A stretch of DNA of 64,000 bases from Kitasatospora viridis (GTDB lineage Bacteria > Actinomycetota > Actinomycetes > Streptomycetales > Streptomycetaceae), in assembly GCF_007829815.1 (NCBI RefSeq), contig NZ_VIWT01000005.1, forward strand, positions 372,001 to 436,000, read 5' to 3'. A model generated the notes under the pieces. The model did not search any database. It saw nothing but the letters and a program-made list of their open reading frames with translations, and was not told where the DNA came from. A program made the position numbers and the translations under genes. This document shows, piece by piece, positions 21,558 to 33,500 of this stretch. The number at the start of each line of letters is the position of its first letter. The first letter of the stretch is position 1.

Positions 21558-24500
21558 ATGGACATGCCAGGCGCTGAACGACTTCCTGCGCAGGACGAGA
21601 TGATCGCGGTCATCGGTATGTCATGCCGTCTGCCCAAGGCACCGGACCTCGCAGCCTTCTGGCAGCTCCTGCGCACCGGCGGCGACGCGATCACGCGCGT
21701 GCCGGCCGACCGGGAGGAGATCGGTCGGCCGCGCGCGGGCGAAGCCCTGCCCGGCACCGCCTTCGGCGGCTACCTGGAGAGCGTCGACCGGTTCGACGCC
21801 GAGTTCTTCGGCATCTCCCCCCGCGAAGCCACCGCGATGGACCCCCAGCAGCGGCTGGTGCTCGAACTGAGCTGGGAGGCGTTCGAGGACGCCGGCATTG
21901 TGCCCGGCGACGTCCGCGGCGACCGGATCGGCGTCTTCATCGGAGCCAACCGCGACGACTACGCCGCGCTGCTGCGCGGGCGCGGCACGGACGCGATCAC
22001 GGCCCACAGCAACACCGGCCTGCAGCGCGGCATGATCGCCAACCGGGTCTCCTACGCGCTCGGGCTGAGCGGCCCGAGCATGACCGTGGACACCGCCCAG
22101 TCGTCCTCGCTGGTCGCCGTCCACCTGGCCTGCGAGAGCCTGCGCCGCGGGGAGTGCACCAGCGCCCTGGTCGGCGGGGTCAAGCTCAGCATCAGCCAGG
22201 AGACGGCGGCCGAGGAGGCGAAGTTCGGCGGCCTCTCGCCGGACGGACGCTGCTTCACGTTCGACTCCCGCGCCAACGGCTACGCACGCGGCGAGGGCGG
22301 CGGCGTGCTCGTCCTCAAGCCCCTGTCGAGCGCGGTGGCCGACGGCGATCCCGTGTACTGCGTGATCCGCGGCAGCGCCGTCAACAGCGACGGCGCCAGC
22401 GACGGCCTGACCGTCCCGAGCAGCGCGGCGCAGGAAGCCGTCATCCGGCGCGCCCACCAGCTCGCGGGCCTCCAGCCGGCGGACGTGCAGTACGTCGAGC
22501 TGCACGGCACCGGAACCCGGGTCGGCGACCCGGTCGAGGCGGCCGCGCTCGGCGCCGCGCTGGGGCAGGACCGTCGCGAGCACGGCCCGCTGGCCGTCGG
22601 CTCGGTCAAGACGAACATCGGGCACCTCGAATCCGCGGCGGGCATCGCCGGCTTCCTCAAGGTCGCACTGGCCATCCGCGGGCGCGAGATCCCGGCCAGC
22701 CTGAACTTCCGTGAGCCGAACCCGCAGATCCCGCTCGACGAGCTGAACCTGCGGGTCCAGACCAGCACCACGCCCTGGCCGCAGGCCGACCGGCCGCTCG
22801 TCGCCGGAGTCAGCTCCTTCGGGATGGGCGGCACCAACTGCCACGTGGTGGTCGGCGAGGCGCCAGTCCTGGACGTCCCTGTCCTGGATGAGTCGGAGTC
22901 TGCGGGTCCGGTGGCGTGGGTGTTGTCGGCTCGTTCTGATGTGGCGTTGGCTGCGCAGGCGGGTCGGTTGGCGGAGTTCGTGGCGGAGCGGCCGGAGGTT
23001 GCGGTCCGGGATGTGGCGTTGTCGTTGGCGGTGACGCGCACGACGTCGTTCTCGCACCGCCTGGCGGTGGTGGGTCGGGACCGTGAGCAGCTGTTGGAGG
23101 GTCTGGCTGCGGCTGCCACGGGTGTGGTGAGCGGTGCTGCTGGTGATGGCCGGGTCGCTGTCGTCTTCTCCGGGCAGGGCTCGCAGCGTGTGGGGATGGG
23201 CCTGGGGTTGTACGAGGCGTTCCCGGTGTTCGCGCAGGCGTTTGACGAGGTGTGCTCGCACCTGGACGGTTTGCTGCCGGGGTCGTTGCGTGAGGTGATT
23301 GCGGCCGGTGGTCCGGAGTTGGACCAGACGGTGTTCGCGCAGGCTGGTTTGTTCGCGGTGCAGGTGGCGCTGTTCCGGTTGTGGTCCTCGTGGGGTGTGG
23401 TCCCGCAGTGTGTGGCGGGGCATTCGATCGGCGAGGTCACGGCGGCGTATGTGGCCGGGGTGTGGGATCTGGCGGACGCGTGTGCGGTGGTGGCGGCACG
23501 CGGCCGCTTGATGCAGGGGCTGCCGGCCGGTGGTGCGATGGCTGCCCTGGATGCGTCGGCGGAGCAGGTCGCGGAGCTGGTTGCCGGGCGTGAAGGTGTG
23601 GCGGTCGCGGCGGTCAACAGTGCGCGGCAGACGGTGATTTCGGGTGTCGAGTCCGTGGTGGACGAGCTGGCCGGCGTGTGGCGGGACCAGGGCGGGCGGG
23701 CGCGCCGGCTGCGGGTCAGTCACGCGTTCCACTCGCCGTTGATGGATCCGATGTTGGAGGAGTTCGCCCAGGTCCTTGATGGCGTGACTTGCCACGAGCC
23801 GCGGATCCCGCTGGTGTCGGGGACGCCGGGCGCGGATGTGACCGACCCCGCCTACTGGGTGGCGCATGTGCGTGACACGGTCCGCCACCACGACGTGGTG
23901 GAGGCGATGCGGGCCCAGGGCATCGGCGTGTTCGCCGAGTTGGGCCCGGACGGCGCCCTGTCGACGATGGCGGACGACGACGCGGGTACCTGGGTGCCGG
24001 CGTTGCGCGGCGGCCAGGACGAGCCCGAGACCGCGTTGCGCGCGCTGGCCGGACTGTACGCCGCCGGTGTTGAGGTGGACTGGGCGGGGCTGACCGCCGG
24101 AGCGAGCAAGGTCGCGCTGCCGACCTACCCGTTCCAGCGCCAGCCCTACTGGCCGAAGGCCACCGTCGCCGCCGACCACGACGGCGGCTCGGCCGATGGC
24201 GAGTTCTGGCAGGCGATCGAGAGCAATGACGCCGAGGCACTCGCCGGAGTGCTCGGCCTGACCGCCGAGCGTTCGGTGGTCGAATCGCTGCTGCCGGCGC
24301 TCTCCGGCCTGCGGCAGCGGCAGCGCAGCCGTGCGAAGTTCAACTCGCAGCTGTACCGCGTGGCATGGGAACCGGTGACCGCGGACATCCGACCGGCGGT
24401 CAGCGGTAACTGGCTGATCGTCGTCCCCCCGGGGTTCGCCGATGAGAGGGTCGCCGCCGAGGTGGCGGAGGCGCTGTCCGCCGATGGCGGCGTGGTCCAC

Positions 24501-27500
24501 CGTCTTCAGACCGACCTGTCACAGGTCGGTGCCCTGCTGGGTACGCGCTACCCCGAGGCCGTCGGCGTGGTCTCCTTCCTTCCTCCTGGCGAGCCGGTCA
24601 TCGACGGCGTCCCGGTGTGGAACGCCACGGTCGAGGCAGTACGGGCCGAGTTGTCCGACCAGCCCGGCGACCTGCGGCAGTCCGCGATCTGGGACCGGCC
24701 GTCGATGGCGGCCGGCCGCGGCGGTTGCCTCGACCTGCCCCGCGCCTGGGACGCCACCACCCGAGGCCTGCTGCGCGCCGTGCTCGGCGGCCAGTACAGC
24801 GAGGACCGGCTGGCACTGCGCCCGGCGGGCGTGTTCGCCAGGAAGGTGCGCGTCGCACCCATCGACGCCGACACGTCACGGTTGCCGTGGCAGCCGACCG
24901 GCAAGGTGCTGCTGACCGGTGACGACAACGGCCCGCTCACCGCGGCACTCACCCGATGGCTGACGGCCGCGGGCGCCGAGGTCGTCCGGGGAACGGACCT
25001 GCCCCAGGACGCCACCGCGGTCATCGCCCTACCGGACCAGGACATCGAGGCGCTGCTCCGCCTGCACGAGCATGCCGCCGACCGCGAGCTGTCGGCGTTC
25101 GTCGTGATCTCCCACGCCGCCGCCCAGCTCGGGGTCGACCAGGACGCGGACCAGCGTGCCTACAGTGCCTTCGCCGACGCGCTGGTGAGCCTGCGCCGGG
25201 CAGCCGGCCGCTCGGCCACCGCCATCGCCTGGCACGGTTCCGGCACCGGAGCCGTCGACGGCCTGCGCCACACCGACCCGGACGGCCTGGCCGAGGTACT
25301 TGCCTGGACCGTGGGACACGACCACGCATCCGTCGTCATCGCGGACCTCACCGATGAGCTGCGGTCCACCATCCTGGGCGGATCACGCCACGAGGTGACG
25401 CCGGCTCGGAACCATGGCGCCCAGGCCACCGGCTCGTCGGGGGCCGACGGGGAACGCCAGCTCGCCCGTCTGGTCCTGACCCTCGCCGCCGAGGTGCTCG
25501 GTCATGACGGCCCGCAGGACGTCGACGCCGACCGGAGCTTCCGTGAGCAGGGCTTCGACTCCTACAGCGCGCTCGACCTCCGCAACCGGCTGAAGACGGC
25601 CACCGCACTGCAGTTGCCCGCCACCGTCCTGTTCGACCACCCGACACCGACAGCGCTGGTCGCCTACCTGCGGCAGCAACTGACCGGTGAGCAGGAGGTC
25701 CTGCGGGAAGCGCCTGCCGCGGTCGCGCTGATGCAGGAGCCGGTGGTCATCGTCGGTATGGGGTGCCGGTTCCCGGGCGGAGTCGAAGACCCGGATGGTT
25801 TCTGGGAGTTGATCGCCGCAGGGACAGACGCGATCTCGGGCTTCCCGGCGAACCGGGACTGGGACCTGGAGCGCCTGGACGGCTCCGACTCCGGTGCTGC
25901 GGGCGCGCCCTTCGCCCGGGTGGGCGGTTTCCTCGAAGGCGCCGGCGATTTCGATGCGGAGTTCTTCGGGATCAGTCCGCGTGAGGCGCTGGGGATGGAT
26001 CCCCAGCAGCGACTGTTGCTGGAGACGTGTTGGGAGGCTCTGGAGGACGCGGGGATCGCTCCGGGTTCGCTGCGTGGCAGCGACACCGGCGTCTACGCAG
26101 GAATCACCGCGCTGGGATACCGAGTTGGCGAGCAGGACGGTGCCGGCGGCTTCGGGATCACCGGGACGACGGCGAGTGTGGCGTCGGGTCGAGTGGCGTA
26201 CTCGCTGGGGCTTCAGGGGCCGGCGGTGTCGATCGACACGGCGTGTTCCTCGTCGCTGACGGCGATTCACCTTGCGGCGCAGGCGCTGCGTTCCGGGGAG
26301 TGCGGGATCGCGCTCGCCGGTGGCGTCACGGTCATGCCCAACCCGGAGATGTTCACCGAGTTCGCGCGGCAGCGGGGGTTGGCTGCCGATGGCCGGTGCA
26401 AGCCGTTCGCGGAGGCGGCCGACGGCACCGGTTGGGGCGAGGGCGTCGGTGTGCTGGTGCTGGAGCGGTTGTCGGATGCGCGGGCTCGTGGGCACCGGGT
26501 GTTGGCGGTCGTCGCGGGTAGTGCGGTCAACCAGGATGGTGCGAGTAACGGCCTGTCGGCGCCGAACGGGCCGTCGCAGCAGCGGGTGATCCGGGCCGCG
26601 CTGACGAGCGCTGGGTTGCAGCCGGGCGATGTTGACGTCGTGGAGGCGCATGGCACGGGCACCGCGTTGGGTGACCCGATCGAGGCGCAGGCGCTGTTGG
26701 CGACGTACGGGCAGGGCCGGCCGGAGGGTCGGCCGCTGCTGTTGGGTTCGGTGAAGTCGAACATCGGTCACACGCAGGCGGCTGCGGGTGTGGCGGGTGT
26801 GATCAAGATGGTGCAGGCGATGCGGCACGGGAAGCTGCCGCAGACGCTGAATGTGGATGCTCCGTCCTCGCACGTGGATTGGTCGGCTGGGGCGGTCGAG
26901 TTGTTGACCGAGCCGCGTGAGTGGCCGACGGGGACTGGCCCGCGTCGGGCGGGTGTGTCGGGCTTCGGGATCAGCGGCACCAACGTGCACGTCATTCTTG
27001 AGCAGGCCGCCGAGGACGCCCCCGTCTCGGATGTTGTGGAGCCTGAGCCGGGCCCGGTGGCGTGGGTGCTGTCGGCGCGGTCCGATGCGGCGCTGGCCGC
27101 GCAGGCGGGCCGGCTGGCGGAGTTCCTGACGGCCCGTCCGGAGGTTGCGGCCAAGGACGTGGCGTTCTCGCTGGCCGCCACCCGGACCACGGGCTTCTCG
27201 CACCGCCTGGCGGTGGTCGGCGAGGACCGTGACCAGCTGCTGGAGGCTCTGGGCGCTGCCGCAACGCGCCACGAGGCGCCCGGTGTGGTGACCGGGGTTG
27301 CCGGCTCGGTGTCGCGGCCGGTGTTCGTGTTCGCGGGTCAGGGTGCGCAGTGGGTCGGGATGGGCCTGCAACTGTGGGACGAGGAGCCGGTGTTCGCGGC
27401 GGCGATGGAGCGCTGTGAGCGGGCGTTGGCGCCGTTCGTCGACTGGCGACTGCGTGATGTGCTGGGCGATGCGGCGCTGTTGGCGCGGGTGGACGTGGTT

Positions 27501-30500
27501 CAGCCGGCGTCGTGGGCGGTGGTGGTGAGCCTGGCCGAGCTCTGGCGGGCGTACGGCGTGGAGCCGGGCGCGGTGGCGGGTCACAGTCAGGGCGAGATCG
27601 CTGCGGCATGTGTCGCGGGCGGGCTGTCGTTGGAGGACGGCGCGCGGGTTGTGGCGTTGCGCAGCCGGGCGTTGGCTGGGCTGGCCGGCACGGGCGGGAT
27701 GGTGTCGGTTCCTGCCGGGTTGGACGAGGTAGGGGAGTGGATCTCCCGCTGGGGCCAGAACTTGTCGGTTGCGGCCGTCAATGGCCCGAGGCAGGTTGTG
27801 GTGGCCGGTGCCGCGCAGGCGTGCACCGAGTTCGTGGACGCCTACGCGGATCGGGGCGCGCGGCGGATCGCGGTCGATTACGCCTCCCACACCGCGCACG
27901 TTGAGGCGGTTCAGGAGCGTCTGGCCGAGGACCTGGCCGGACTGGTCGCGACCAGCGGTTCGGTGCCGTTCTACTCGACGCTTGAGGCCCGCGTGCTGGA
28001 CACAGCCGAGTTGGACGGCGGCTACTGGTACCGGAACCTGCGCCAGACCGTCCGCTTCGGTGAGGTCATCGCCGAACTCGTGGAGGAGGGTCACCGCGTC
28101 TTCGTGGAGGTCAGCCCCCACCCGGTGCTGGGCCTGGCGATCGCGCAGGCCGACGGGGATCTGGTGGCGGCGGCCACGTTGCAGCGCGGCGATGGCGGCC
28201 GTGGCCGCTGGCTGACCGCGCTGGCCGGCGCGTACGCGGCTGGTGTCGAGGTGGACTGGGCCACGGTGACCGCCGGAGCGAGCAAGGTCGCTCTGCCGAC
28301 CTACCCGTTCCAGCGCCAGCACTACTGGCCGAAGGCCGCCGTTGGCCGGGGTGATGCCTCGTCGGCTGGTCAGCAGCGGGTCGGCCACCCGCTGTTGGCG
28401 GCCGCCGTGTGGCTGGCCGAGGGCGATGGCTTGGTCCTGACGGGTCGTCTGTCGCTGACGGCGATGCCGTGGCTGGCCGACCACGCGGTGTACGGCACGG
28501 TCCTACTGCCCGGCACGGCCTTCGTGGACCTCGCGGTCCACGCCGGTGACCTGGCCGGCTGCGGCGTGCTGGAAGAACTGACGCTCCAGGAACCGCTGAT
28601 CCTGCCCACCACCGGTGGCGTGCAGCTCCAAGTCCAGGTCGGCGACAGCGACGGCGCCAGTGGCCGGCGAACCGTCATGGTCTCCTCCCGCGAGGGGGAG
28701 GGGAGTTGGGTTCGCCACGCGGTTGGCGAGTTGGCTCCGGCCGGCAGTGAGCCCGTCCCGACTCCGCTGGTCGTCTGGCCTCCGGCCGGTGCGGAGCCGG
28801 TTCCGGTCGACGACGCCTACGCGAGGCTCGCCCAGCGCGGCTACAACTACGGTCCGGCGTTCCAGGGCCTGGGTCAGGCCTGGCGTGCCGGGGACACCGT
28901 CTACGCCGAGGCCGAGCTGCCCCAGGTCGTCGACTCCGACGCAGCCGGGTTCGGTCTGCACCCCGCTCTGCTCGACGCTGCCCTGCACGGTCTCCTGGCC
29001 GCCGGCAGTGGTGGGACGGAGCTGCCGTTCGCCTGGTCGGGCGTGCGGCTGCTGGCGAGCGGTGCCCGCCAGCTGCGAGTGGCGTTCGCGGCCGGGCCCG
29101 GTGGGGTCTCGGTCACGGCGTTCGACGGCGTCGGCGAACCGGTGCTACAGGCACGGTCGTTGGCGCTGCGTGAGGCTTCGGCCGGGCAGCTCACCGGCTC
29201 CGGCCGGCAGGCGCGGAAGTCGCTGTTCACGGTGGACTGGGTCCCGCTTCCGCAGGTCCCGGCTGGCGCGGTGCAGTGGGTGCGGCACGGCTCGGCGGTG
29301 GCGCCGGTGGTTGTGGCGGCCGTTCCGGCTGCCGCGCCTGGGACTTCGGCCCCGGAGGCAGCCCAGCTGGCTGCCGCGACCGTGCTGGGTTGGGTGCAGC
29401 AGTGGCTGGCCGATCCGGAGACCGCCGGTTCGCGCTTGGTGATCTGGACCCAGGGCGTGGCCACCGGTCAGGACCTGGCCGGCGGGGCAGTGGTGGGCTT
29501 GGTCCGCTCGGCGCAGTCCGAGCACCCGGGCCGTCTGCTGCTGGTCGATGTCGATCCGGCGGCCGGCCTGGACCCCGCTCGCGACGCCGACGTGGACACC
29601 GTGCTGGCCGTGGCACTGGGTGCCGACGAGCCCGAGGTCCGCGTCTCTCCCGCCGCTGACGGCGGCAGTGCGGCGGCATTCGGGCGACGGTTGGTCCGGG
29701 CGGGTGCGTCCGGTGAGCTGGTGCTTCCGGAGGGCTCCGGCTGGCGAGTTGAGGTCACCCGGCCGGGTGACCTGAGCAGCACCGCCGTGATCGATGCTCC
29801 CGAGGCGAACGCCGAGTTGACTGAAGGTCAGGTTCGGGTAAGCCTGCGTGCGGCCGGCCTGAACTTCCGTGACGTGGTCGCCGGTCTGGGAATGGTCTCG
29901 GACGGCCGCGTCATGGGCCTGGAGGCCGCCGGGGTCGTGCTGGAGATCGGCCCAGGGGTCGCCGGTCTGACGGTTGGTCAGACGGTGATGGGTCTGGTGC
30001 CCGGTTGGGGTCCGGTCGGCGTCGTCGACAGCCGGCTGCTTGCGCCCATCCCGCAGGGCTGGTCCTTCCAGCAGGCCGCAGCGGTGCCGGTGACGTTCCT
30101 GACGGCGTTCTACGCGTTGCGGGATCTGGCCCAGTCCCGTCCCGGCCAGCGGGTGCTCATCCACGCCGGGACGGGTGGAGTCGGCACGGCCGCCGTGCAG
30201 TTGGCCAAGGAATGGGGGCTGGAGGTCTTCGCGACCGCGAGCCCGGCCAAGCAGCACGCGCTGCTGGCGATGGGCGTGGACGAGAGCCACATTGCCTCCA
30301 CTCGTGATCTGGACTTCTGCGAGCGGTTCTTGGCCGTGACCGGTGGCGAGGGCATGGACGTGGTCGTGAACGCCCTGGCTGGGGAGTTCACGGACGCCTC
30401 GCTGCAACTGTTGCCGCGTGGTGGCCGGTTCGTCGAGATGGGCAAGACCGACATCCGTGATGCCGGGGAGATCGCTCAGGCTTACCCCGGAGTCGTCTAC

Positions 30501-33500
30501 CGAGCGTTCGACCTGATGGACGCCGGTGTGCCGCGCGTTGGGGAGATGCTGGTCGAACTCGGGGCGATGTTCGAGGCCGGCACGCTGACTCCGCCGCCGG
30601 TGACGTGCTTCGAGCTGTCCCAGGCCGTGGCTGCGCTGCGGTACCTCCAGGCCGCCCGGCACCTCGGCAAGGTCGTGCTGAACGTTCCCGCCGAGTGGGA
30701 CCAGCAGGGCACGGTGCTGATCACGGGTGGAACCGGAACGCTGGGCGGGGAGTTGGCCCGGCACCTGGTGAACGTGCGAGGCATGCGGCACCTGCTGCTG
30801 ATGTCGCGTCGCGGCCCAGTCGCACCTGGAGTCGCCAGTCTGGTCGCGGAGTTGGCTGAGATGGGTGCGGAGGTGCGGGTGCAGGCCGGCGATGCCGCCG
30901 ACCGCGAGGCCCTCGCCTCGGTGCTGGCGCGGATCGAGCGGCCGCTGACTGCGGTGGTGCACGCCGCCGGTGTGATCGACGACGCGACGGTGGAGTCGCT
31001 GACGCCCGAGCGGATGGCGACCGTGCTGTCCGCGAAGGCCGACGCCGCGTGGAACCTGCACGAGCTGACCGAAGACTCGGGCCTGGCCGGGTTCGTGCTG
31101 TACTCCTCGGCCATGGCCGCCCTGGGCAGCCCGGGGCAAGGCAGTTACGCCGCCGCCAACGCGTTCCTCGACGCACTCGCCGCCCACCGCCGCGAGCGGC
31201 ACCTGGCCGGTCAGTCGTTGGCCTGGGGCCTGTGGGCCCAGGCCTCGGGGATGACCGGGCACCTGGACGGTGCCGACCTGTCCCGGCTGCGCCGTGGCGG
31301 TGTTCAGCCGATGGCGACGGAGCAGGGCCTGGCGCTCTTCGACGCTGCTGCCGCGCTGGGTGCGCCGTTGGCGGTCCCGGCCCAGCTGGACCTGGCCGCC
31401 TGGTCGCGTGCTGGCGGGCCGGTGCCCGCGCTGCTGCGCGGTCTGGTTGCCGGTGGCGTCTCCGTGCGCCGGTCCGCAGCCGTGGCTGCGGTCGTGGGTG
31501 GCCTGGCGGCCCGGTTGGCCGCGCTCAGCCCGGCCGATCGCGAGCAGGAGGTCCTGCAGATCGTCCGGGCCGGCACGGCCGTCATCCTCGGCCACGCCAA
31601 CCCCGGGGACATCGACTCACAGCGGGCCTTCCGCGAGATGGGCATCGACTCGCTGACCGCGCTGGAACTGCGCAACCGGCTCGCGGCCGAGACCGGCCTG
31701 AGCCTGCCCGCCACCCTGGTCTTCGACTACCCCGTCCCGCTGGACCTCGCCCGGTACCTGGTCGCCGAGGCATGCGGCACCGACGGCGTGACCGCCGTAT
31801 CCGCCGCATCTCCGGTCCGGGTCGGCACGGACGAGCCGGTGGCGATCGTCGGTATGGGGTGCCGGTTCCCGGGCGGGGTCGAAGACCCCGAGGGCTTCTG
31901 GCAGTTGATCGCCTCCGGGACCGACGCGATGTCGGGCTTCCCGATGGACCGTGGTTGGGAGACGCCGGGCCTGTCCGAGTCCGGTGACACGGGACCGACG
32001 TATGCCCGAGTGGGCGGCTTCCTGGACAGCGCCGGCGACTTCGATGCCGAGTTCTTCGGCATCAGCCCGCGTGAGGCGCTGGGCATGGACCCCCAGCAGC
32101 GGCTGCTGCTGGAGACCTCCTGGGAGGCCTTGGAGGACGCGGGCATCACGCCGGGCTCGCTGCGGGGTACGGACACCGGCGTCTACTCCGGGATCATCAC
32201 GTCGGAGTACCGGGTCGGTGAGCAGGACGGCGCGAGCGGCTACGGGATCACCGGCACCCATGCGAGTGTGGCGTCGGGTCGGGTGTCGTACTCGCTGGGT
32301 CTTCAGGGTCCGGCGGTGTCGATCGACACGGCGTGCTCGTCGTCGCTGACGGCGATTCACCTCGCGGCGCAGGCGCTGCGGTCCGGGGAGTGCGGGATCG
32401 CGCTCGCCGGTGGCGTCATGGTGATGGCCTCGCCTGGGACCTACACGGAGTTCGCGTTGCAGCGAGGCCTTGCTGCGGACGGCCGGTGCAAGCCGTTCGC
32501 GGAGGCGGCCGACGGCACCGGCTGGGGCGAGGGTGTCGGTGTGCTGGTGCTGGAGCGGTTGTCGGATGCGCGGGCTCGTGGGCACCGGGTGCTGGCGGTT
32601 GTCGCGGGTAGCGCGGTCAACCAGGACGGGGCCAGCAATGGTCTGTCGGCGCCGAACGGTCCTTCGCAGCAGCGGGTGATCCGGGCCGCGCTGGCGAGTG
32701 CCGGGTTGCAGCCGGGTGACGTTGACGTCGTGGAGGCGCACGGCACTGGCACCGCGCTGGGTGACCCGATCGAAGCCCAGGCACTGCTGGCCACCTATGG
32801 CCAGGACCGGCCGGAGGGTCGGCCCCTGCTGTTGGGCTCGGTGAAGTCGAACATCGGCCACACGCAGGCGGCTGCTGGTGTCGCTGGTGTGATCAAGATG
32901 GTGCAGGCGATGCGGCACGGTGTGCTTCCGCAGACGCTGCACGTGGATTCGCCGTCGTCGCACGTGGATTGGTCGGCCGGGGCGGTGGAACTGCTGACCG
33001 AGCCGCGTGAGTGGCCGGCGAGTTCGGAGCCGCGCCGGGCTGGTGTGTCGGCGTTCGGGATCAGCGGCACCAACGTGCACCTGATCCTGGAACAGCCCAC
33101 GCAGGATGTCCCCGTCCAGGCCGAGTTGGAGCCTGCTGCGGGTCCGGCGGCATGGGTGCTGTCGGCCCGGTCCGACGCGGCACTGGCCGCGCAGGCGGGC
33201 CGGCTGGCGGAGTTCCTGACGGCCCGTCCGGAGGTCGCGGCCAAGGACGTGGCGTTCTCGCTGGCCGCCACCCGCACCACGGGCTTCTCGCACCGCCTGG
33301 CGGTGGTCGGTGATGACCGCGACCAGCTGCTCGCGGGCCTGACCGCCGCCGCAACGGGTCAGGAGGCGCCCGGTGTGGTGAGCGGGAGCGCTGGTTCGGC
33401 ATCGCGGCCGGTGTTCGTGTTCGCGGGCCAGGGTGCGCAGTGGGTCGGGATGGGCCTGCAACTGTGGGACGAGGAGCCGGTGTTCGCGGCGGCGATGGAG

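Noticed and set aside
21558..25700. Loading KSQ read as a defective KS caused by mutation or sequencing error
   Set aside because: The Gln replacement is the standard KSQ loading signature, the position at the very start of the assembly line fits, and the adjacent AT is malonyl-type as KSQ units require.
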